Shown here in pieces: positions 8,044 to 16,264 of a DNA stretch of 59,050 nucleotides. A program made the translations under genes and the position numbers. The notes beneath the pieces are model-generated. The model saw only the letters and a list, made by a program, of their open reading frames with translations, made no database searches and was not told the origin of the DNA. The first letter of the stretch is position 1, and each line of letters starts with the position of its first letter. Source of the DNA: Streptomyces griseus (GTDB taxonomy: Bacteria; Bdellovibrionota; Bdellovibrionia; Bdellovibrionales; Bdellovibrionaceae); contig CALQIT020000011.1 of assembly GCA_943330705.2 (NCBI GenBank), forward strand, positions 1 to 59,050, written 5' to 3'.

Positions 8044-9393
8044 TTATTGCTTCAGCAAGTGCCGCAAATGATTAGGCGTTATCGCAAGCCGTCGGGCTGC
8101 CTCGGCCTTGTTGCCCGCAGCCTCTTGCAGGGCATCCCGAAGAAATTGCGCCTCCTCGTTGTCCTTCATCTCGCGAAACTTCGCAAAGGTGACTCCAGAA
8201 GCAGTTCCAACTTGATTGCCATACAGTTTTAAATCCAAATCACTGGGGCCGATCATAGGCTCGTCTGAAGTAACTAAATGTTGCTCAACCATCGCCTCAA
8301 GTTCCCGAATATTACCTGGCCAAGAATAGCGCTTCAACACATCAAGAGTCCTGCGCTGAAAGAATTTTTTTACGCCATTCTTTTTATTGTAGCGATCAGT
8401 GAAGTGAGCAACCAACGGCTCGATATCATCCACGCGACTTCGAAGTGGCGGTATTTCTACTTGGACGACCTTGATTCGATAATATAGATCTTCGCGAAAG
8501 GCTCCCTTGGCGATAAGGGATTCCAAATTTCTGTGAGTCGCACAAACGATTCTGACATTCACTTTTTGAGGACTTCTTGCGCCGACGGGTACAATTTCGC
8601 GCTCTTGCAAAACGCGTAGCAGTTTTACTTGAAGCTCCATCGGCATATCCCCGATTTCGTCTAGAAAAATAGTTCCGTTATTAGCAAATTCGAATTTGCC
8701 AATTTTGTCAGCCACCGCTCCGGTGAAGGAGCCCTTCCGGTGGCCGAATAACTCAGACTCCAGCAACTCCCTGGGAATTGCGGCGCAGTTTATGGCAACG
8801 AAATTCCCTTTGGCTCTTGTTGATAGGCTATGCATTGCTTTGGCAACTAATTCTTTCCCAGTACCCGACTCACCAAGGATGAGCACGGAAGTATCCGATG
8901 CTGCAGCAAATTTTTGAATATTATTTGCTGTGACTGCCATAGCTTGGGATTGTCCGACCATGCCAACTGCTTCAATCTTTCTTCTGTTTTCAGATTTTGT
9001 TGATTCTGGGCGAATTGTGCGAAATGCCTCTTCGTAGCGATTGCAAAACGAAGCCACGGTCGACAACAGATCTTGAGGAGCCATACTTTTATCAACAAAG
9101 TCCACTGCGCCAGCTCGCATACTATTTTTCAAAGCCTCTCGAGACAGATCACACGAATACATTGCAATTTGCTGATGCGGATTTGTTTGACGAGCCATGG
9201 AAGCTAGAGCATCGCCCATCATTTCGGGCATTTGATAATCTAATAATACAAGCGCAAATTCGGTCTCCTTTAACAATTCAAGAGCTTCCTTCGGAGAATC
9301 AGAAGTTGCGACTTCATAGCCATTCGTTGATAAAAATGAACGTGTGGCTTTAAGATTTTTGACATCGTCATCAACAATTAAGAGTTTATACAC
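8044..9393 (-). CDS. NtrC-type sigma-54 response regulator of the YcaO operon
   Basis: A 449-aa activator with three domains. The receiver (1-120) has DDD at 8-10 and the phospho-acceptor Asp52 in LLDYQMPE. The AAA+ domain (about 145-385) has Walker A GESGTGKE, the sigma-54 contact loop as GSFTGA rather than GAFTGA, and LDEIGDMP. The C-terminus carries a Fis-like helix-turn-helix (NKAEAARRLAITPNHLRHLL). It opens sigma-54 promoters when phosphorylated. It overlaps the histidine kinase gene by 16 bases and is last in a five-gene operon. A likely target is the operon's own promoter region at 13617-13757. Confidence 0.93.
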   Translation of the reverse strand: MYKLLIVDDDVKNLKATRSFLSTNGYEVATSDSPKEALELLKETEFALVLLDYQMPEMMGDALASMARQTNPHQQIAMYSCDLSREALKNSMRAGAVDFVDKSMAPQDLLSTVASFCNRYEEAFRTIRPESTKSENRRKIEAVGMVGQSQAMAVTANNIQKFAAASDTSVLILGESGTGKELVAKAMHSLSTRAKGNFVAINCAAIPRELLESELFGHRKGSFTGAVADKIGKFEFANNGTIFLDEIGDMPMELQVKLLRVLQEREIVPVGARSPQKVNVRIVCATHRNLESLIAKGAFREDLYYRIKVVQVEIPPLRSRVDDIEPLVAHFTDRYNKKNGVKKFFQRRTLDVLKRYSWPGNIRELEAMVEQHLVTSDEPMIGPSDLDLKLYGNQVGTASGVTFAKFREMKDNEEAQFLRDALQEAAGNKAEAARRLAITPNHLRHLLKQ

Positions 9394-10757
9394 ATTTCAC
9401 CTCTCGAAGCGGGAATGCGAATTGTAACGGTAGTACCCATATTCAATTCACTTTCCAAATCAATTTTCGCGGATCGCCGGTCACAAATATATTTCACCAC
9501 CGCAAGTCCAAGGCCTGTGCCCGTAGCTGGCTTCAACGTAAAATCGGGATCAAAGACCCGACTCTTGGCTGACTCAGAAATCCCTCGCCCCTGATCCTTC
9601 ACCGAAAGGAATGCCATTCCGTTTTTTGAACCAATACTCACTCCAATGGTCCCACCTAAAGATGATGCATCTGTGGCATTTTGTACTAGATTTGCAATGA
9701 TTCTAGAAATATCAGTTTCGGAGAACGAACATGGAACTTCTTTGATATCAGATTTGAAATCCAGTTTTATGGACTTCGCCTTAACATCAGCTGATTCACG
9801 CAATGACTTCACTTCTTCAAGAGCTGTAGCGACAAGCTCTGTGTTTTCATTTGTTGTAGGCTCGCGAAGAGTTTTAACTTGTGATGCAATTCCACTTACC
9901 TTTTTTAAAGAATCCCGTATGTCAGATAAAATTTCAGTATGCTCGCCAGACTGAAGCCGGTACTCAAGAGTAGCTAAGTTTAGCTGAAGCTGAGAAACCG
10001 GAGTCAGAAGATCATGCGCGATCCCACGCAAAAGCAATAGCTTTGCCTTATCAGTGGCGGTTCGCTCAAACTGCTGGATCTGAAAATTCAAGCCTTCAAG
10101 CGCCATTTTCAGAGGAAAAAGTTCCGCAAATGGCACCCTCTGTATTGGACTGGCGTCCTTGGGATTCTCCTTCATTCGCGCGGCCCAACTTTCAATTTCA
10201 GCTCCTAAACGACTAGAGGCAATTTTTGAAATCCGCAAGAAGGCAACAATAAGGGCCAGGTACCCAATAGAAAATACGAAAAAGATTGTCGCTAGAAAGG
10301 TCCAGTTGAGTTTCACGGACCGAGATAGATATAGGTAACGAAATGGCTCGTCACTTGAGTTATCCAGCGAAATTGGAAACTCAACTATTGCCTGCCCCAA
10401 GTAACCATTAAAACAAGTAACACCAGAAGTTGGGCAAAGATGAATTTGCTGGGAACCACTGAACGCCGTATAGATCGGTGAATGATCACCTTTTAGAATC
10501 TTTGCGGCCTCACCTTCCTTAAGCTTTAGGACCTCATGAATTTGGGACTCTACAGAGCGAATATCCCCATCCAGAATACGATCCTTGAATGCCTGGGCCG
10601 TGGCACGAGCTGATTCTTGAAGATCCGTGGCCATCTGTTCCCGAGTCAAAAGGAATGAAATCGCCAGTGCAACTACTATCAATAGCATAAACCCTAAGGT
10701 TGCGTGCTGAAGAATTGCCCCTTGCATGAATGTTTGGACCGTTCTGTTTTTGCTCAT
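9378..10757 (-). CDS. Membrane histidine kinase of the YcaO operon
   Basis: A 459-aa sensor kinase. TM1 is about residues 17-37 and TM2 about 152-174. Between them is a periplasmic domain of roughly 110 residues with two cysteines (C108, C115) that could pair. The dimerisation helix carries the phospho-accepting His248 in HDLLTP. The ATPase domain has an N box (NLVQNATDA), DQGRGIS and GTGLGLAV. It starts on the ATGA shared with the binding-protein gene stop and overlaps the regulator gene. Its position directly after a solute-binding protein suggests that protein presents the signal to it, but this is inference. Confidence 0.92.
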   Translation of the reverse strand: MSKNRTVQTFMQGAILQHATLGFMLLIVVALAISFLLTREQMATDLQESARATAQAFKDRILDGDIRSVESQIHEVLKLKEGEAAKILKGDHSPIYTAFSGSQQIHLCPTSGVTCFNGYLGQAIVEFPISLDNSSDEPFRYLYLSRSVKLNWTFLATIFFVFSIGYLALIVAFLRISKIASSRLGAEIESWAARMKENPKDASPIQRVPFAELFPLKMALEGLNFQIQQFERTATDKAKLLLLRGIAHDLLTPVSQLQLNLATLEYRLQSGEHTEILSDIRDSLKKVSGIASQVKTLREPTTNENTELVATALEEVKSLRESADVKAKSIKLDFKSDIKEVPCSFSETDISRIIANLVQNATDASSLGGTIGVSIGSKNGMAFLSVKDQGRGISESAKSRVFDPDFTLKPATGTGLGLAVVKYICDRRSAKIDLESELNMGTTVTIRIPASRGEMCINS

Positions 10758-12229
10758 TTAAACCTGATCTTTGCAAATGCAACGGTTTCATCCGTCGTTG
10801 GGATTTTCGAAAGATCAATCCCTTCACGGGCGATTGCAATTGAGGAAAAATGAAATAGAGGTAACACGCAACCTTCGTTCGTCGCCTGACTGAAGATTCT
10901 TCGATACTCGGAATTTCTTATCTTTTCGTCCTGGCCTCTGGCCTTTACAACTTGTTCTTTAAAATTCCCCTTTTGAGCGTCACTATTGGCAATCAGTGGA
11001 GGACTCATGCCGAATAGAAATGAAACTGGTCCCTCAACGTTCGGATCATTTACCGCTACGGTTAGTACCGCAACGTCATACTGTCCTGCAGTTAAAGCCG
11101 CAGCGACTTTATTGAGCGGCACAATTGTGAATTGCGGAGCAACTCCGGTGACTGATTTGACTGCTGCAATTATATTCTCTTGCAAGACCTTTCCGACGCG
11201 GCCTTCAGCCGCTAGCAATTGTAGCGGCTTCTTCTTAAACTCTTCAGGTACTTCTGTAGATTCACCAGACTTCTTAAATTCAGGATCGAAGATCACGTAG
11301 CCAGGTGGAAAAAATTGCTCACTTAGACGATAGCCACCAAGGCCTTTTAACAATTGGTTGCGATCCAGTTTAGATCCCAGCACGCCGATTAGATGTCGCC
11401 CCTGAGCTGTTCTTAATCGCTCGCTAGGTGAAAGGAAAAAAAGACGATCTAAGTTTCTATTCCAAATCGAGTAGCTCTGCTTTTTAAAGCTATTTTCACT
11501 GGCCACAGACATTAACGAAGAAGCTGTCGTCAGATTTGGCCAAGGATCGTCGGCAAAACCCTCTTCCTCGCCTTTGGCTCTGTTAACCGGCTGACGAATA
11601 ATTACTTCCTTCGCCATCGCCAGATCAAACCCGTACCAATGCGAATTAATTGCTAATACTAGTTCTTGTTGAGAGCTTGATTTTAAAGTGAATGGACCCG
11701 TTGTTTTTGTCAGATCCATGCGTGCGTTTTCACCAGCAAAAACAACTCCGTACACGGGCTCTGTCAGCTTATGAAGGATTTGGCTTTGAGCAACTGGGCG
11801 ATTCAATTTGAAAACCAAGGTTCGGTCACCCTTTGCCTCAAGAGAGGTCAGCATTTCGAATAAACCCTTCATGGCTTCGTCATGAAGGCTCTTTGCGTGA
11901 TCAAAACTTCGAATCACCTGCTTTGCGGTGACCGGCGAACCATCAGACCACTTTGCCTCTGGCCTAAGTTGAAGGTGAAGCTCATTTATATTAGGTGACT
12001 CAACCTGTTTTGCTAGTCCCGCACTCAAATTTCTCGAATCATTCCAATCCACCAAGGTTGTTGAAAGGGCATATGAAATATCTAAATCTACCAATGTCTT
12101 CACATTTGCTGGATCCACTGGATACGCAAAAGACATATAGGTTTTAATAGTATGCGAACTTTGCGTTGCCATCACGAACCTCCACGGCATCAATCCAAAA
12201 GAAAATAGAATCAACAGGCGAAAAATCAT
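10754..12229 (-). CDS. Periplasmic oligopeptide-type solute-binding protein
   Basis: A 491-aa exported protein of the SBP_bac_5 (OppA/DppA) kind. A signal peptide covers about residues 1-21 and no lipobox is seen. The family pattern appears as LHLQLRPEAKWSDGSPVTAKQV near residues 85-105, followed by DVAVLTV and a C-terminal SQATNEGCVLPLF segment. These proteins bind peptides in the periplasm for ABC import. No permease or ATPase gene for this family is nearby. The neighbours are a YcaO enzyme, a small exported protein and a sensor kinase. A receptor role in signalling is therefore an attractive alternative to transport. Confidence 0.85.
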   Translation of the reverse strand: MIFRLLILFSFGLMPWRFVMATQSSHTIKTYMSFAYPVDPANVKTLVDLDISYALSTTLVDWNDSRNLSAGLAKQVESPNINELHLQLRPEAKWSDGSPVTAKQVIRSFDHAKSLHDEAMKGLFEMLTSLEAKGDRTLVFKLNRPVAQSQILHKLTEPVYGVVFAGENARMDLTKTTGPFTLKSSSQQELVLAINSHWYGFDLAMAKEVIIRQPVNRAKGEEEGFADDPWPNLTTASSLMSVASENSFKKQSYSIWNRNLDRLFFLSPSERLRTAQGRHLIGVLGSKLDRNQLLKGLGGYRLSEQFFPPGYVIFDPEFKKSGESTEVPEEFKKKPLQLLAAEGRVGKVLQENIIAAVKSVTGVAPQFTIVPLNKVAAALTAGQYDVAVLTVAVNDPNVEGPVSFLFGMSPPLIANSDAQKGNFKEQVVKARGQDEKIRNSEYRRIFSQATNEGCVLPLFHFSSIAIAREGIDLSKIPTTDETVAFAKIRFK

Positions 12230-12534
12230 TTTGAACTGTCTCCGGTCGATTGCTTACTTAAACAGCTAAAGCCGCCTGTGACTTGCATCTTTACATCTTC
12301 CTTATTTCGAAATGAAATTAGACCGTTCTCGTTAATGCCGACAACAATACTATCCCAATCAATTTCAGCGTCTTCAGAAAGTGCTCCAAGCTGCTCAGAA
12401 ATATACTGTCGCAATTCGGGTGCTAAATTTTCAAGTGGCGTGAAGGAGTGGCCTTCGGCATACGCCCGTGGTGCATTTACTAAACTCATAAGTGCCACCA
12501 ATGCTGCACACTTTGCTGTCTTACTAGTTTTCAT
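12226..12534 (-). CDS. Small exported protein, candidate YcaO substrate
   Basis: A 102-aa protein with a clear Sec signal peptide ending AYA at residue 26. The mature part has an acidic helical region (LAPELRQYISEQLGALSED), a short beta-like segment, then VTGG (85-88). The last 14 residues contain one Cys, five Ser and one Thr. A Gly-Gly followed by a Ser/Cys/Thr-rich tail is the look of an azoline-forming RiPP core. It follows the YcaO gene by 18 bases with a GGGGGAGA site and shares ATGA with the next gene. I recognise no family. A plain periplasmic protein remains possible. Confidence 0.75.
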   Translation of the reverse strand: MKTSKTAKCAALVALMSLVNAPRAYAEGHSFTPLENLAPELRQYISEQLGALSEDAEIDWDSIVVGINENGLISFRNKEDVKMQVTGGFSCLSKQSTGDSSK

Positions 12535-12552
12535 TTTGATTCTCCCCCTACA

Positions 12553-13560
12553 TTAGGAAACAATATGAGGCTTCTCATTTATTGTTTCTGATTTTAAGTT
12601 AAGTCTTTTCGCGCCTGCACTTAGGACAACTTTTTCCTTGTCAGTGCGCTCCCAGCTTAGATCGAAAGCATTTGGATGTTTTGCATATCCAACGCAAACA
12701 GGCAGTTCCAATAATTGCTGAAAACTAAAGTTCGAATCGGCTAGTGCCTCACTCGTACGTTTTTGCCAAAGCACGCTTGCTTCTGACCATGCTATGGTTT
12801 CCCCCAACATCCAGTCAGGAAAAGGCTCATGATAGGCGTAGTAAACCCCATGGGCGCTGGGATCAACCAAGTCAGGAACTCCATCTTTTAATTTTAACGA
12901 ATCCCGCCAGTGCTCTTTGCGAATTGCAGAATGGGCAGCCCGGCAGGCTTCTGCAATTGCGCCTATTACAGATTTGTCAAAGTCTTCCTTAGCACAATGA
13001 GCACTGACGCCAAAGCCTTGTTCATTTACAAGAAGGCAAGTGACAGATGGTCCAAGTCCCTTGGTTGAAAGAAGCAAAACAAGTTTAGGAAACTCGGAAC
13101 GAGCCAACTCCAGCGTTGCCCAGTTCTGAATTTCCATTGGCAAATCAGCAGAGTTCATTCGAAGAAAGGGCGTTGAAGAATACCATTGAGCAAGAACAGC
13201 ATCCCGCTCTACAAGCTCCAATATAGCATTATTTTGGGCCTGGGCTTTAAATGGATGGGCAGCCCATCCGTTGCTGGTCAACGCCTCGGCAGTACTTGTA
13301 TTTGAAATCAAGACTGAACGTTCAATCAATTCTGAGAAAGCTTTTGCGCAGGCCAACTCGCGTGTCTCAGCCTCCCCACAAACAATGAACTCTCGACCAT
13401 CTAGATTGGCCACGATGTTAACAATATATTCTGAAAATCGAAATCCAATGGGGCGATGGCCCTCTTCAACCCGAAGTGACCTGTAAGAAAAAGGGATCGG
13501 CAAATTGAATAAGGTCAAGAATTCGACTTCGCTTATCTTTTCTAAATTCATCGCTCGCAT
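12553..13560 (-). CDS. YcaO-domain protein
   Basis: A 335-aa cytosolic protein. YcaO enzymes use ATP to activate backbone amides, making azolines, thioamides or amidines in ribosomal peptides. Signature blocks are present: FSELIER (76-81, with E77 and E80), ILELVERDA (113-121, E115 and E118), and AIAEACRAA (201-209, E204). The usual Gln in the last block is Arg here. The protein is short and lacks the proline-rich C-terminus of classic cyclodehydratases. No E1-like or flavin oxidase partner is nearby. It is first of the five-gene operon, so its product and the small exported protein are made together. Confidence 0.85.
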   Translation of the reverse strand: MRAMNLEKISEVEFLTLFNLPIPFSYRSLRVEEGHRPIGFRFSEYIVNIVANLDGREFIVCGEAETRELACAKAFSELIERSVLISNTSTAEALTSNGWAAHPFKAQAQNNAILELVERDAVLAQWYSSTPFLRMNSADLPMEIQNWATLELARSEFPKLVLLLSTKGLGPSVTCLLVNEQGFGVSAHCAKEDFDKSVIGAIAEACRAAHSAIRKEHWRDSLKLKDGVPDLVDPSAHGVYYAYHEPFPDWMLGETIAWSEASVLWQKRTSEALADSNFSFQQLLELPVCVGYAKHPNAFDLSWERTDKEKVVLSAGAKRLNLKSETINEKPHIVS

Positions 13561-13616
13561 ACATCCCCCGGAAAATACAAAAATGACCTTTGCAAATTTC
13601 CTATTAGCTTCCCTTT

Positions 13617-13632
13617 AGCAATTGAGAGACCA
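13617..13632 (-). promoter_or_regulatory. Possible sigma-54 promoter of the YcaO operon
   Basis: Read on the minus strand the sequence is TGGTCTCTCAATTGCT. The GG and GC elements are exactly 12 bp apart, as sigma-54 requires, and the -12 box TTGCT is perfect. The -24 box departs from TGGCAC after TGG. It would start transcription about 45 bases before the YcaO gene. Confidence 0.45.
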
Positions 13633-13738
13633 AACTTCGGATCGCGGTGAATTCATTAAGAGTTGCGCGTAATTATACACTCCCCATTGCCATTATGATT
13701 TTCCTTGTAGCATAAATGTCACAAAAACAACCTCATTA

Positions 13739-13757
13739 CCCACAGAGATTCTGTGGG
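13739..13757. promoter_or_regulatory. Perfect palindrome, candidate activator site upstream of YcaO operon
   Basis: CCCACAGA-GAT-TCTGTGGG is an 8-bp perfect inverted repeat. It sits about 110 bp upstream of the possible sigma-54 promoter, a typical enhancer distance. No T-run follows it on either strand, so it is a poor terminator. A related half site (CTGTGGCGG) is at 13841-13849. Confidence 0.5.
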
Positions 13758-13823
13758 TAGGCCTCAACGTTCAATCGCGAACATGGACAAGCCATTAATT
13801 TTACGGGAGAAATATCTCAGGAA

Positions 13824-13850
13824 TAAAAACCACCGATTTCCTGTGGCGGT
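13824..13850 (-). terminator. Probable terminator of the ABC-importer operon
   Basis: On the minus strand ACCGCC and GGTGGT can pair (one G-T pair) around a 10-base loop and are followed directly by TTTTT. It lies about 75 bases after the ABC ATPase stop. Confidence 0.5.
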
Positions 13851-13922
13851 ATGAAAAGTTTATAAAGTCTTAGTTATTGGAAATGCCCTCCGCATTTTGG
13901 GATAGGCTCGCTAAAATGCTAT

Positions 13923-14693
13923 TCAGCCCTTACCGCGGCTATTTGCATAAGCCTGCAGGATTTTAGATTGAGGGTTTTTCATTACATCTGGCCATAGGCC
14001 ATCTTCAACAATTGACCCGTTCTCAATACTCAACACCCTAGAACACAACTCTTCGGCTTCCTCGGGATTATGAGTAACTAAAATCAAACTCATCTTAAGT
14101 TCAGAAATCAGATTTTTGATTTCGGTAACGACTGTTTTCTTTGTCAACCAATCAAGGCCAGTAAAGGGCTCATCTAAAAGAAGCACCTTTGGCTTACAAA
14201 CAGTAGCTCTAGCCAGTGCGACTCTTTGTTGTTCCCCACCGGACAACTGCCCTGGCTTACGCCGACTCAGATGCGAAATACCTAGTTTCTCCATGACGGA
14301 AAGAGCTACTTCATTTCTTTGTTTCTCGTTAAGACCTTCTTGTTTCGAAATGCCCAGCTCAATATTCTGCTGGACCGTAAAGTTAGGCCATAGTCCCAAG
14401 TCTTGAAACACCATGGAAAGCTTGCGCTCATGTGGCTCTAAGATAATTTTGTCGGTGCTGCTGGCCACTTGAGCATTCAAATAAATCTTACCACCGTCGG
14501 GAATTTCTAGTCCTGCAACTAAGTGCAGTAGGGTTGATTTCCCACATCCCGATGACCCGATCAGGGCTAGACGATCCCCTTGATTTAAGGTGAAAGTAAT
14601 GTTTTTTAATATCTCGCGACCGGAAAATTCTTTGCTAACTCCAGAGACTTCGATGCATTTATTAATAATATTTTGACTACTGCTCGGACTCAA
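13923..14693 (-). CDS. ABC importer ATPase, ferric/spermidine type
   Basis: A 256-aa ATP-binding subunit. Motifs in order: Walker A GSSGCGKST, Q-loop VFQDLGLWP, signature LSGGEQQR, Walker B VLLLDEP, and the switch His in VTHNPEEA. The best start is TTG at 14693, which overlaps the permease stop as TTGA and follows AAGGAAG. The frame runs further upstream to an ATG at 14777, but that would lie deep within the permease gene. It would power the permease encoded next to it. It lacks the C-terminal regulatory domain of FbpC or PotA. It is the last gene of the eight-gene operon. Confidence 0.9.
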   Translation of the reverse strand: MSPSSSQNIINKCIEVSGVSKEFSGREILKNITFTLNQGDRLALIGSSGCGKSTLLHLVAGLEIPDGGKIYLNAQVASSTDKIILEPHERKLSMVFQDLGLWPNFTVQQNIELGISKQEGLNEKQRNEVALSVMEKLGISHLSRRKPGQLSGGEQQRVALARATVCKPKVLLLDEPFTGLDWLTKKTVVTEIKNLISELKMSLILVTHNPEEAEELCSRVLSIENGSIVEDGLWPDVMKNPQSKILQAYANSRGKG

Positions 14694-16264
14694 ATAAGCT
14701 TCCTTCTTTTTGCGAACGATAAGATAGCTAAACTTCCAAAAACAGCGACGGATCCCACAGCCAATAAAAGGAAACACATAGCGGCCACCTTAGACTCAGG
14801 AGCATTGGCCATAACTGTGAATAATCGACTGACAAACGAATCAGTACCAGGGGGTCTTAATAAGATAACCCCTGTAACTTCAGACAAACTTAAAAGACCA
14901 CACATCCCAAAGGCAGTCAGCAAAGCCGGCATCGTAAATGGAAGATACAAGCTTATCATTGTCTTCCAAAATGATTGACCGTTTAACGCGGCTACTTTAG
15001 TCCAAGTCGGACTCATCAAGTGGATTTTCCGGTATAGGAAAAAAAATGCAATTGGCATCAGGTGTAAGCCGAGCAAAATGCAAACAGTCATCGGTCCTCT
15101 AAAAAATGTATCAAAGTAGCTGTTTGTTTTGGTTCCCCAGGCAATCAATCCAAGTGCGAATAGAACTGTTGGCAATGAAAAAATAATTACATTTAGTCCG
15201 ATAAGAAATAGCCCAACACTACGCTGCCTTAATGACAGGATAGCCATGGACGCTCCGCCAAGAACGGCAAGGCCAGCGCCTACCGCTGAGAAAATAAGGC
15301 TGTCCATGAAGGTCTCCAAAAATTGTGAAAGGGCAAACTGAATGGCTGCCAAAAAATTCATCTGGCTGATCAAGCCAAAAATCGGAAGTCCGCCAAACAA
15401 GACAATAGCAAATAAAAAAGAAATACTTATAATCGAGGCCTGATTTCTATCTAAGGTAAGCGGTTCAATTTGATGTGAATCCTTTGCCAAAAGAAAGTCT
15501 GTCAAACTTCTTGTGCAAAAGATCATTACTGGAAAAACTGCCAAGGCTGAAACCATCGCTATCAGAATGCACTGACGAGTAGAAAGCGCAAAATCATACA
15601 AAGCAGAAAAGCTGACCATCAGTTCCGATCCCACGTTGGGGACTCCAAATATCTGTCCAGGCCCTGGTTCGATCGAACTCATAAGAACAACAAGAACTGC
15701 AGCTAAGAGAACGGGATAAAGAGTGAATTGAAAAGACTTTTGAAATAACTGAGTCTTCGGTTGAAAGATCCGCAAAGAGTCCCTTTGTGACTTCGTTAAG
15801 GACTTAACCGCCAGAAATGCAGCAAAAAAAATCATCGAGGCACCTTGGTTAAGAAAAGACCAGATGACAAACAGGTGTCCTAGAAAGCCCCCATGCTGAG
15901 GAACTGAAAATGAAGCCATAAGATTGGATAAACCAATAGCCCATAGGAATGTCGGTAGGATCAGCGGAATAAAAAATAAGCCCAAAAAAAATGGACGCCC
16001 TGGGAACCGATATAGGCCAGCGCAAATTCCAAGGGGCCACCCAAAAACTAAAGCCAAAATACCAACCAGGCCACCGGCTCCTACACTTCGATATAAAATA
16101 TGAAGGAACTCATGCCCAAAAATATTGTCCGGCACAATCGATTGATCAAATACTAAAGATGAATAAATCAAAGGTAGGATCGGAAGCAAAAAGATAAATG
16201 CCACAAGAGCTGCCGCTATCCATCTCCAGCGACCGGGCCGCTCTAGAACCATAGCGGATATCAC
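14690..16264 (-). CDS. ABC importer permease, ferric-iron type double permease
   Basis: A 524-aa integral membrane protein with about 12 predicted helices in two halves. This is the FbpB/SfuB arrangement, in which one chain carries two permease domains. The start is GTG at 16264, sharing GTGA with the binding-protein stop. Hydrophobic segments such as WIAAALVAFIFLLPILPLIY open the protein. Weak EAA-loop-like regions (for example KVAALNGQSFWKTMISLYLP) contact the ATPase in this family. With the binding protein and ATPase it forms a full importer, most likely for ferric iron. Thiamine or another small ligand cannot be excluded. Confidence 0.88.
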   Translation of the reverse strand: MISAMVLERPGRWRWIAAALVAFIFLLPILPLIYSSLVFDQSIVPDNIFGHEFLHILYRSVGAGGLVGILALVFGWPLGICAGLYRFPGRPFFLGLFFIPLILPTFLWAIGLSNLMASFSVPQHGGFLGHLFVIWSFLNQGASMIFFAAFLAVKSLTKSQRDSLRIFQPKTQLFQKSFQFTLYPVLLAAVLVVLMSSIEPGPGQIFGVPNVGSELMVSFSALYDFALSTRQCILIAMVSALAVFPVMIFCTRSLTDFLLAKDSHQIEPLTLDRNQASIISISFLFAIVLFGGLPIFGLISQMNFLAAIQFALSQFLETFMDSLIFSAVGAGLAVLGGASMAILSLRQRSVGLFLIGLNVIIFSLPTVLFALGLIAWGTKTNSYFDTFFRGPMTVCILLGLHLMPIAFFFLYRKIHLMSPTWTKVAALNGQSFWKTMISLYLPFTMPALLTAFGMCGLLSLSEVTGVILLRPPGTDSFVSRLFTVMANAPESKVAAMCFLLLAVGSVAVFGSLAILSFAKRRKLI

